Source: Glandiceps talaboti
Lineage: Eukaryota; Hemichordata; Enteropneusta; Spengelidae
Length of the DNA: 64,000 nt
Assembly (NCBI RefSeq): GCF_964340395.1
Contig: NC_135550.1
Coordinates: 4,959,101 to 5,023,100 of the forward strand
Direction: 5' to 3'
The notes under the pieces: model-generated
The model's database searches: none
What the model was told of the DNA's origin: nothing
What the model saw: the letters and a program-made list of their open reading frames with translations, nothing else
Part shown: piece by piece, positions 53,225 through 64,000 of the stretch
Numbering within the stretch: the first letter of the stretch is position 1
Layout: each line of letters begins with the position of its first letter
Translations under genes and position numbers: made by a program

Positions 53225-53396
53225 TTTGACGTCACAACCACTACAGAAATAGGATGGGTACTCAAGTTTGTCTGTACAGTGTAAGATGTTGAAAATCTTA
53301 TTAAATCTATAAAGTACTGAAATAGGATGGGTACTCAAGTTGTCTGTACAGTGTAAGATGTTGAAAATCTTATTAAATCTATAAAGTACTGAAATA
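53225..53396 (+). repeat. ~73-bp direct duplication
   Basis: gaaataggatgggtactcaa and the next ~50 bases, to ctataaagtact, occur twice, adjacent, with one base difference. Confidence 0.9.
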
Positions 53397-54158
53397 CATG
53401 TATGTCAGATCAAATTAGGCAAAATAAAAAAAAATGTGTGTTTCCAATAACTCAACCGACCCTAGTCTCTAACCCTAAACATTTTTTTTAAACATTTAAA
53501 ACAAAAAGATACAAAATTCTTTGTCTTCTTGACCTTCATACACGTCTGTTTTCTTTCCCCAGCAATGTCTACATATTTCATCAAACTATCCCAGAAGGGG
53601 TATGCTGACTGACATTTTGTTTGTTTTGGATCGAAGCAATATTTTTCAAGATAACATAAAATAAGATAAAATCCAGACCTACCTACCATATTTTCTGAGG
53701 CCATGTTATCGGAAACACAGGATTATTTGTTTTTTGCCATAACGGTGTATTTTGGGTATTGTGTGTCTTGTTTTCATATTGAGCTTTTTTTATCGTAATT
53801 GAATTGTGTATCTAACACATTTCCCCTTCTTTCTACATGGTTGCCATGGTAATATGTATGTAATTTCCATAGTTAGGAATAGCTAATTACTGTACATGAC
53901 CATAATGTTAAACATGATTGCCAATGCATAACTGTTGGTAGCTGACTAGTGCTAGTGAAGGACACACTAATTAATTAATTAATTACAGTATGCATCATTG
54001 TTCCTGTAGAATTTAATGTAGAGATTATTAGATCCAGGGAATCCTCAAAGGACTTGGTGTATGTGAAGATATTGCTGTGAATTTGTTCCCTGTGGAGTTG
54101 CTTCTTTGATAATTGTGACAATTATGAGTCAATTTAATTACTTCATTTTGATATATGC

Positions 54159-54630
54159 AGTCTGTATATTGCCATCCACCACTACATGTAGTCTGTATAT
54201 TGCCATCCACCACTACATGTAGTCTGTATATTGCCATCCACCACTACATGTAGTCTGTATATTGCCATCCACCACTACATGTAGTCTGTATATTGCCATC
54301 CACCACTACATGTAGTCTGTATATTGCCATTCACCACTACATACATGTAGTCTGTATATTGCCATCCACCACTACATGTAGTCTGTATATTGCCATCCAC
54401 CACTACATGTAGTCTGTATATTGCCATCCACCACTACATGTAGTCTGTATATTGCCATTCACCACTACATACATGTAGTCTGTATATTGCCATCCACCAC
54501 TACATGTAGTCTGTATATTGCCATCCACCACTACATGTAGTCTGTATATTACCATCCACCACTACAATGTACATGTACTAGTGATGTAGTCTGTATATTG
54601 CCATCCACCACTACATACATGTAGTCTTTT
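54159..54630 (+). repeat. 31-bp minisatellite, ~14-15 units
   Basis: The unit agtctgtatattgccatcca plus ccactacatgt repeats from 54,159. Some units carry an extra acat, and one carries a longer insert near 54,565. 31 is not a multiple of three, so no long frame survives. Confidence 0.95.
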
Positions 54631-55659
54631 TGTATTATAGCAAGAGAGTCGTATTAGGCCTATGAATGTGCTTCTACTGAATTGAAGGAATAGGTTTTAT
54701 CACACACTAGTAGTTAATCTGGTATTAGTTTTGAAGGCATAATAATATTTCCATCTCTTTAGATGTATTATGTATGAGAATATGATCGCAAATCGCTTTA
54801 GCAGGTTTGAATCAATTCATCCCTACCTCATACAAAATAGCAGATATTCACTTTAAGTATTCCAATTGTAATGTACATTGAAGATTGATACAGATAGTGT
54901 ATAAATTAACAACCATTAGGACAAAATATCACCAGCTATCCACGACCCTGAAATAAGGACTCTGGACAAGGGTAGTACTGCCCTCATGTGGTCAGTTTGA
55001 GAATGGTTTCATGGGTTATGTCATCTGCAGGAGCTGTGGCCAAGCTGACTTTCACAATCAGTAATCATGTCATTATATATAAATATGTTCCATTTGATTC
55101 CAGATCACCCTTAAAAGTTAAACAGACTGTCTGGTCTGTCTTCCAGAATTCACAGTGCAATGTTGTCTCTTTACTTATCAAATTATTTTACCACATTCCT
55201 TCAAGTCCAAATTCATCTGTGTTGGTTGGTATTGTATCAGTTTACCTGTAAATAAACTTTTGTACCAAACACAAACTTGAAAATAATTTCCTTAATACTA
55301 ATATTATTTCTTTACAATACTAAGGAAGTCACAATGGAAATCACTTTTGAGTGTCTATGCATTTTCTTTCATGATGGTGTCTGTGCAGAATAGCAGAAAA
55401 TAACAAAACTAAAATGTCTAGAGCTAGCCGATGAAAATCAATTTTGAAAATCAGCTTTTCAAACATTGAGTCAGTGGAACACTGTTTTGAATGATTGTGA
55501 TATATGGTATATATATATAGAGTGTTTGTGGGCAGGATTAACTCAGAAATATTGTGAAGGTATTATGTAGTTGTAAGTTAATCATAACCAAAGGCTACCA
55601 ATATGGTAGATAGTAGATACATACATTTTTGTATACATGTTTTTACAATAGAGTTGGTT

Positions 55660-56015
55660 TCGCAAAATCACTACAAAATTTGTGTCTCCTGTGAAACAGC
55701 CAGTTTATACTTCAGATACCGGTACAACCAAAATTATGATTTCAGTAACATTTAACAATTAATGTAATATTTAATTGTGAGAGAAATATGACAAATTTTG
55801 AGCGATTTTGAGTTTTATAATGTATCATGTAGTATTTTTCCAAAATCATAACAAAGTTTGTGTCTGTTGTTTAATAACAAATTATACTACGATTGTGAAC
55901 ATATAAAATTATAATTTCAGTAACATTTCAAAATTAATATTTCATTGTGTGAGAAAACTATAGGCCACATTTAGAGAGATTTGTATAAGATATATATTAT
56001 ATCGTGTGTTATTGA
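55660..56015 (+). repeat. diverged tandem duplication, 2 units of ~180 bp
   Basis: Blocks caaaatca.tacaaa.tttgtgtc, aattat.atttcagtaacattt and gtgagagaaa occur in the same order in both halves. Confidence 0.65.
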
Positions 56016-58869
56016 AGTACAAACAACAGTGAACACTGTGTATATCAATTTGTTTGGTTTTACCAGGCGCTCAAGTGATGCTTAGATGTCTCTGTCTGAA
56101 CGATTGATTTAAATATATATTCAACATTATAACAGGGTTATTTGTATCCAGGTGAGGTGTACATCATTATAACCCAATTCATGTAGTGACCTTGTTTATT
56201 TTTATCTCCAAGTAAATTGGTTATACATGTAGTGTGCATTTGAATGTGATAGAAGTAAATATATGCCTGTGAACATGAAAGCATTGGAGGTTATTTGGTG
56301 AAAGGAACATATTGTCACCTAGATTTCACAAAAGGATTTCATTAATATTGCCAACAGAATTGTGACTTTAGAAAATCAGAGAAAATAGGTTGCTTTTTTG
56401 AGTACTATTTATCTAAATTTGTGGAAGTATTTGGCAAAACTTGAGGAACTGCTGACAAGTTTGTCTCGTAATGACAAATGACCATTTTTACCATGGATAG
56501 CATAGCTATGTCCTGTGGTTAGAACAGGTAATAAAGTCTGTGTCATGCAAATGTTGTGCTGTCTCAGCACAAAAAAGACTAACAGTGTACACACCCAGTT
56601 TTTTTTATACCAATCCATAGGTTTGTGTTGCATAGTGCATTGTTACTTTAACACACAGTAAAGCACTACATTTTGCATTGTCATATATGTCGCCTATGTC
56701 AGACCTGGTACACATGTAAATAGTTAGGCAATGACAACATTCTTCTGTCATTTATGACTTCCTCGGGTTTCCAGTGGGCTGAAACAGCCAGTATGGTCAT
56801 GCTGTCGATTCTTGCATACAGCCTTTTTTGTTCCCCATATTGGCATTGCTAATGTAAGGGCCACGGTATTGTTGTCATCCATTCATCCAATGCAGGGGTG
56901 GCCCTCATTTGCATATTGTGAGGGGCATAGTTCACACCCACAAAACACAAACATTTTTGTAATTTCCTTAGTTATTATAATATAATGATGTGAACTTTGA
57001 AGTGAAACTTCTGTACAAAACAATCCTGTGTGTAAGAAATGAAACAGGAGCTGTGGGTATAACAACTTCATTTCTAAACAGAAGCTGACACACCCTACAC
57101 ATATACAATCGCATGAGTGAAAGTGGTGTATGCAAATGACAATTAGCGTGTTATCATATACCAGTGGTGATACCAACACCTTCACCCTTCTGGCCTCAGG
57201 ATTCTCTATTATGTTGGACGGAAAACTTTGCCCAAACTCTTGATGTCTGTCACGTAAACAATCCAGTTTTCATATAGTATCATTACATTAGAGTGTCAAG
57301 ATGTGGAGACTCAGGTAAATATTGTTTAAACTCATTCTATTAGGTGTGTTCACTGCACTCTTAATTACCCATTTGTCCCACAAGTTATTGTATAGGCCTA
57401 GGCCTGACACAAAGATGCCGGACCGACTATGATCTCATCACACTGAACTCTCTCAGTAAGTTATCATACTATTGACAACTGGAAATTAGTATGAATTTGA
57501 TGTCAGCTTGTACAACAGAACACACTATCTCAGTGGTGTGTACTTTGGATCTGCTGTTGGCTAATAGAATACGTTGAACTTGTTGCTTTCACTGTATTGT
57601 GTTTTTGAAATTGAAATAACACGTAACAGTCATTGTAACATTCACTTCTGTGTTGCCTGTAGTGCTGCCAAAGCTGATATTTATACAACCCCCACATGGA
57701 GAGGACACATTGCTTGTTCAAAAACTCTAGGGATGATTAGAAATGAAGGTTCAGCTGGTATTTAATTAATTGTAACTGTTGCTGGAAATCAATACAATTG
57801 GTCAATTTGAATAACATGCATATACCAGCAGAAGTTCAAATGATTGTTGTCTAGCATCGTCATGTTCGTTGTAACAGTGCATTTGCGCATCGTTGTGGTG
57901 ACCCAGAATAGCATCCCCACCCAAGTGGCATCCCACCTATGGAATATTCGAACTTCTTTTACATTGCCTGACTGTCACAGTTACAGATGAGTGAGTGGGA
58001 ATGTAGAGGACTGTCGGCTCTCTCATAGGACTGGTATTTTGGACACAGGATTTGAACATTACAATAGCCAACTCATGCATACATAATGACTTCTATTCTT
58101 TTTTTTTGAAAAACGTGTGTGATGGTCACGTTAGTCACATTCATTTGGACCTGTGGTCCTTTGAAATGTGGATATCTATGTTGATTTACTGCATGTCTAA
58201 AGCTAGACAAGTAGGAATATGATTATAGGAGGTTCAAGAGATGACAACACTGTCCAGTTTACATGTATGTTTGTTGTCAGATTCCATCCCATGTGTTTTT
58301 ACTACAGGTCTTCAGTATTGTATTTGAAGTCATATCGTCAAATATTGGTGTTTTACATCAGATCCAGTTACAAAATGCTTTAATGAAAACAACTCCACAC
58401 CTAAGTCTACATATGGTGCATGTATAAATACAGAGTTCTTTATAAATAAAAAACAAGTCATGCTTTTAGTCAAAGTATGGTATATAATATTGAATGCTTC
58501 ACAACTGCTCACACTTCACTTCATTGTATGGTACATGTACAAAATGCTTAAGTATTACTATATTATAATAGTGAAAATAGCAACTTGTACCTCAGTGTAT
58601 GGCAAATGTACTGTGTTTAACTTTCAGGTACAATGTATAATAAAATTAACAAGTCACACCTCAATCAATTTGTACATTGTAATACAACAATTCATTTTTG
58701 CCATATGTTTATAGTTATGTACTTTTTTGTGCATGTATGATGAAAAATAAACATATTTAAACTCAATTAGGCTACCAACAGTTCAGTACCATGTTTATTG
58801 ATTCTGATGATATATATAGTTTGGGGATCTAGGGTACCTTTATCTAAACATTTCAAATTAGTATTTCAC

Positions 58870-59310
58870 CTTGTGTATGATCACGTTTAATGGTAGGAAT
58901 ATTAAATGTTAGCTTTTCAATATTAAGATTTCAGAAATATATTTCATGTTGAGAGACAGAATTGAAATTGTGAAATGTGTTTCACCTTTATAATCAAGTG
59001 TTTAATAATATGAATATATCCTGTGTGAGGTTTCAGAATGTTTTGTGATTCACATTTTACATGTACAACAGACAAAATGAAAATTAAAAGAACGTGTTTC
59101 ACCCTTCGTCAACAAGTGATCACCATGTAAAGATACGAATATCCTGTGTTAGTATTTCAGACATATGTTAGATGTTGATATTAAAACATGAGACAAAGAG
59201 AATTGGATAAATTGTGTGCACCTTACAGTCAGTAAGTGTGTAATGATATGAATCTCCTGTGTTAGATTGTCAGTATTAAGATTTCACACATATGTTCAGT
59301 GTTGATGTTT
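58870..59310 (+). repeat. diverged ~135-bp tandem repeat, 3-4 units
   Basis: Units share gtgtttcacc.tt, aagtg..taat.atatgaat(at)atcctgtgt and (a)gatttcagacatatgtt-type blocks. Confidence 0.6.
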
Positions 59311-60224
59311 TAAACTTTCCCCTATTTAGTATTTGATCTTGACAGACACAATACAAATTACACATGTATCTACTCATAAAATAGGTCAAATACTTGAAGG
59401 GAATTTAATATACATGTAGCTGTCATCATTCATACATGCCAGACCTGAATTGCTAAAAAGAGTGAGGTCATATCAGTCCAAATTGTCAAAGTGTCATGCA
59501 CTTTGGTGTCTTTTGAACAACTCTATGTCATTCTAGATTGAAACTTGTTTAGTTTATCGCTACGTTATCACACAGTGAAAAAGTAACAGAGGGATCCATC
59601 CATAGCAGTGCATTTAGGAACACTATGTCCTGTTTTGCTCAACTTGTACTTGATTTGTATACATGTATATAAACAAATAGCCCATGGTAAAGGTAGGATT
59701 AATGTATAATTCAGTGACATCGTGTTTAGAAGAGCCTTTGGCACAACAATTTATCGAGTTTAAATAAAGTCAAACAAACAAACCAACATCACTTATTTGA
59801 GTGTAACCCATATTTGTTGTTGACACCAGGATAGTAGAGAAAGAAACAACACAATTAACACTATACTGAGATTGTGTCAGTGTCAATATGATACTACTAG
59901 CAAGATGAGTTTCATATGAATGGAATTTCGGAAAATGTTTTGTCTCAAAATTTTAATTTGATATATGTGAAATATATATAATATATAATTATATATAATA
60001 ACTCAAAGGTTTTCAAAAAATTGTGACTAGTTATTGTAAAAGGAAGTCACTAGTTACTACATGTACATGTACTCAGTGACATTCTAGTATGTACAACCAG
60101 TGACAGACTGGTACTACAGAAGCATTCTCTGTTTAAAGTACAAAAATGTATGTCATATAGACTAGACCGATCTTTATTAACTGACCAACTGGGGATTTGA
60201 GTATGACCAGAATGTATATATGAT

Positions 60225-60385
60225 ACTCTTACAGTGATTGTGTATGGTATGTCAATGTAATACGTCAGTGTAGTACATGTACATGTGTTGTATAGCATTT
60301 GTATAGTGGGGTATGGTATGTCAATGTTATATGTCAGTTCAGTACATGTACATGTGTTGTGTAGTGGGGTATGGGATGACAATTT
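60225..60385 (-). repeat. ~60-bp tandem repeat, ~2.5 units
   Basis: gtatggtatgtcaatgt..ta and cagt.(g/c)agtacatgtacatgtgttg repeat. The minus-strand 131-codon frame over it is low-complexity and not taken as a gene. Confidence 0.8.
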
Positions 60386-61197
60386 GTATATAGTCATATA
60401 CATGTACTTTCCAATATAGAAAAAAAACTCATTAAAATCATTCAATGTTTACTTTTTAAAAAGAGAATGGACATTATGTACTTGTTTGTACAAGTAATTT
60501 ACTGTATATCACACAATTTAATTGTGTTTTAAATCAAACTAGAAAGTGTCATCAGTGATATTTTTATCCACCATTGTTAAATCATTCACCAGATACCTTG
60601 TGGTCTTCTGCCAATCCTTGACAATTTCCACCATAGTAGTCTGTGTGTAATTCAAGAGAAATACATGAATGATGATAAATATCAGGTGTATAAATGTACT
60701 TAGTCTTTTTCAATCATAGTTTTCTCATAAATTAGGGGAAGAATATTTGCATGTCTGTACTATTTATGTTTCATTAAGACATGGCTACTTCCTTTTAACA
60801 TTTGATCATTGCATTTATGAGAAGTGATTTCAGCTGTCATTGTTGTACTGTATATGTAAATCAATATTGCTAGGGTGCATTGACACCGTTTGAAAGATTC
60901 TAGTAATTATTTATGAAGGTACTTCAAAGTCATTATTTAATATTAAGACTACAGGAAAAAGTCTTTCTCTGACAACCAGTCACATCAACACTTTCTTTTC
61001 CGTATATTTAGACTTGCCTTACATCTAATACCTTACCATGTTTGGATAATTAGTAAAAATTTAATAAAGTTAAATCTTAGGAAATAATAATGCTAACCTT
61101 GACCTCTTTCCATAAATGTTATCTCTATCTTCCCACCAACTGTGATATGAATGTGTATTTCTGTATGCCATATTCTTCACTAGATAGGTACATACTT

Positions 61198-61500
61198 AGA
61201 TGTTATTCCCCAAGATTTTTCTTCGTTCAGCCAAGGAAAATACGAGTGACCTAAGGGTCTTTGTCGTCTCGTAGTGACAACCCTTACATTACAAGTATTT
61301 TCCGGCTGAATGTGAAAAATATTAGAGACTAACATAATTATACCAGCAGCAATAATATCAAAGAAAAGAATAGGGAAAGTAATGGTAATTTTTATCGTTT
61401 TGACATATATTTATAACACAGCAGAACCAGTGATGTAAACACATGTTGTCGTGATGTAGAACGGCCACAGTATAAAGTTCATATTTTTGTTCAACTTCTA
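61198..61500. mobile_element. dispersed foldback family, copy C
   Basis: It begins ttagatgttattcc, has cgttcagccaaggaaaatac ... gtgacctaaggg, the inverted block aacccttacattacaagtat ... ccggctgaat, and a right part with gttgtcgtgatgtagaacgg. It best preserves the hairpin. Confidence 0.68.
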
Positions 61501-62410
61501 AATGGCATGTGTATGGTATACAAAATGTAAGTATACTTGTAATCTACAGTAGGAGATGTGTTCTTACAATCAAAATTAATTAGGGGCCTGGGGGTACGAA
61601 TTTAGATCTTGTTCATACAGTAGTAGAGACAGCTTGTTTGCAGTTTTGTAATATAGGTTCAGAAGAGAATGCTGTTGCTTTAACTACCATTCAGACAGTG
61701 CAAGTAATTGATAGGCACTTTATATGTCATGATGTAAGGGAGAGCTGGGGGTAGTACATGTATATATATTCAGTGCAAGTTAGTGATGGCATTGCCTGTC
61801 TGTTTTATAGACAGTCATTCACCATATCCACAGGCAGTATAGAAAAAATGCAAAATATGTTTTAGTAGAGTTACAAATCCAATGATTGGACTGACTAATG
61901 TTGGAAGCACACAAATAGCAATGGGTTTGGGAACATATTTTATCAGTGTTTCTATGAAAACTTCATAGCTTGTGAATAGATAATGATTTGAGAACAGATT
62001 TTACCAGTATGTCTACATTTTCTATTTAAATTAAATGAAGCGTAGTATATTGATCACAAGAGTAAAACGTGTTACACATCGAACAAGATATGTTTGTAGT
62101 TTGGCATAGCTACATGTATAGCTGCCAATCTACTCTTGTACAAAAGTAATCAGAATTATCGAGCACAGATCATTTACTTCATTTCAGCCAAAGCTGAAAT
62201 GAATAAAGGGAACAGAAGGACTGTATTGTAACAGCTGAGATGAAGGCTATTTGTACATGATGATCATATCAAGTTCTTTTGTCTTATGGAATGGAGATAT
62301 GTTTTGTTGGTCTTCATTCAGAAAACACAGACAGTTTTGTTGATGAGTACACTGTAGAGGATGTTCAATTCAACGTTTGTTGGCATGGAAATATTTGATT
62401 GCACAAGATT

Positions 62411-62902
62411 GGTAGGCTACTGTATGTGGTTTGGCTAGGTTTTGGTAGGCTACTGTATGTGGTTTGGCTAGGTTTTGGTAGGCTACTGTATGTGGTTTGG
62501 CTAGGTTTTGGTAGGCTACTGTATGTGGTTTGGCTAGGTTTTGGTAGGCTACTGTATGTGGTTTGGCTAGGTTTTGGTAGGCTACTGTATGTGGTTTGGC
62601 TAGGTTTTGGTAGGCTACTGTATGTGGTTTGGCTAGGTTTTGGTAGGCTACTGTATGTGGTTTGGCTAGGTTTTGGTAGGCTACTGTATGTGGTTTGGCT
62701 AGGTTTTGGTAGGCTACTGTATGTGGTTTGGCTAGGTTTTGGTAGGCTACTGTATGTGGTTTGGCTAGGTTTTGGTAGGCTACTGTATGTGGTTTGGCTA
62801 GGTTTTGGTAGGCTACTGTATGTGGTTTGGCTAGGTTTTGGTAGGCTACTGTATGTGGTTTGGCTAGGTTTTGGTAGGCTACTGTATGTGGTTTGGCTAG
62901 GT
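62411..62902 (+). repeat. 33-bp minisatellite, 15 near-identical units
   Basis: ggtaggctactgtatgtggt plus ttggctaggtttt repeats with no difference that I can see between units. 33 is a multiple of three, giving a 168-codon artefact frame. Confidence 0.96.
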
Positions 62903-63179
62903 TGAGATAGTAAGACTACAACTAATCTTATATATGATTAACACAAAGACCCTAAATCCTTTCCCTTGGTTGATTTCTGCAATGCCTTGTCTCAACACTC
63001 ATAGTCTAGAGGGAATCCATCAGTGAAGGGAGATCCTGAGGGTCAAAGCCATGGGGTAACATCTAGCCTACAACAGTCGAGATTGGACATTGCCAAAAGC
63101 AACCAAGTGAAGGGTTTGGGCTAAACCATGTCAGGTCTCTAGCCTATAGAAGCAGTGATCACTGAACAGTACTAGGCTA

Positions 63180-63263
63180 CTAGCCCTTGTAGGACTTGGT
63201 TTTTAGTAATTATGGAAGTACACCCTAAAATTTGGATATCAGCTGTTACTGTAAAGGGCTAGT
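63180..63263. mobile_element. short inverted-end element, copy 2
   Basis: tagcccttgtaggactt ... tacaccctaaa ... aaagggcta; related to 16,960-17,042. Confidence 0.4.
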
Positions 63264-64000
63264 ACTAGAGATATAGTATCACATACCGGTACATGGATCT
63301 GACACCACAACACGAAAAGGACAATTAGGTGTCCACATTTTAACAGTTGCCAATATATTGTGTTATTTTTAGAGCTATTAACACATACATGTACAGGAGT
63401 GATATCTAGAAAGCAAGTCTGAAAGGATACACTGTTCAGTGTCTGTTACCATAGAAACATATGATTACATCAGTGTCATCATGTAACACCATGACATCAT
63501 GTAGACATGGGCATTTAAGTAATCAGTCTGTGCTGACTTACATACACATATGTATATTATCCCACACCTCTCCAATCCCTTTATCATGTATATAGACAAA
63601 CAGAACAATGTGAGTCTCTTCTTTGAAAGAAATCAAATCAAACAATTTCCATAAAGATCATGTTAATATTTGCATGATGTAGTTATATACATAAATTTTT
63701 TGGAATCACGATCTGATCACATGTACATATATTTTTGTACGTGATGACTGATTTGATGCTTTCATTTAACAACGTAAAAACATCTGCCGAGTCGTGCATT
63801 GTACTGACTTGACTTCAGGGTCGGTGCTTCTTTAATATTCATCTCATGGTTCTATCACCGGGGACAATGGTCTATGTATTAAACTTTTAACAAAGTAGTA
63901 TTATGCTCCAACCACATCTAAGAAGTGCAAAAAGTGTCATGAACTGACTGCCCCATTTACATGCCATTACATGTGGACATTCTATGTCTGTCTACAACTC

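Larger units (their letters stand above)
50860..64000. other. 3' flank / intergenic, no supported gene
   Basis: After the stop at 50,859 I see isolated exon-like fragments only (listed among the rejected items), tandem repeats and one dispersed foldback copy. An AATAAA lies near 53,424 and another near 55,250, but neither can be tied to a transcript. Confidence 0.4.

Noticed and set aside
57396-57455. Possible exon after ttgtatag with gtaagt donor; in exon 7's phase it would end at a TGA after 12 residues
   Set aside because: Weak acceptor; the exon at 50,796 is nearer and has a stronger acceptor. An alternative 3' end remains possible.
60050-60445. 131-codon minus-strand ORF
   Set aside because: Low-complexity Thr/Cys/Tyr content arising from a ~60-bp tandem repeat rich in acatgtac.
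62399-62905. 168-codon ORF of an 11-residue repeat
   Set aside because: Product of the 33-bp tandem repeat.

Overview
The window is AT-rich, intron-rich animal DNA. Coding information is cut into short exons with GT-AG introns of up to about 12.6 kb. It is packed with microsatellites, minisatellites, foldback elements and remnants of animal-type transposons (a tRNA-derived SINE, a Penelope-like endonuclease, a pogo/Tigger-like element). The self-complementary word ACATGTA recurs throughout. This suits a marine invertebrate (mollusc, annelid, hemichordate or cephalochordate are all possible); I cannot name the species. I saw no bacterial genes, operons, CRISPR array or rRNA.

Region 1 (about 1-14,842, + strand): the 3' part of a gene for a type I membrane protein. 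Thirteen exons join in frame to give 1,117 residues before a TAG stop; the 5' end lies upstream of the window. The ectodomain is a chain of five lamin-tail-domain (LTD)-like repeats, the first incomplete, joined by Cys-containing ESISRC / PTP linkers. A Cys-rich juxtamembrane region, one transmembrane helix, a basic stop-transfer cluster and a 48-residue tail with an FxNPxY motif follow. Its introns hold a Penelope-like GIY-YIG fragment, a large foldback palindrome, MITE copies, and a 58-bp minisatellite grown from the exon's own 3' end and splice donor.

Region 2 (14,843-21,359): no gene seen. It holds a 30-bp minisatellite and several MITE-like elements.

Region 3 (about 21,360-50,859, + strand): a second gene built here by splice-phase bookkeeping. 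A CG-richer 5' region precedes a start at 22,206, and eight small exons give a continuous 267-residue protein. I do not recognise its family. Its large introns contain a 1.24-kb pogo/Tigger-like element with matching inverted ends and TA duplications, two long minisatellites, and several foldback repeats.

Region 4 (50,860-64,000): no convincing gene. It holds 31-bp and 33-bp minisatellites, older tandem duplications and another copy of a dispersed foldback family. Most long open frames in the window are by-products of tandem repeats whose unit is a multiple of three.
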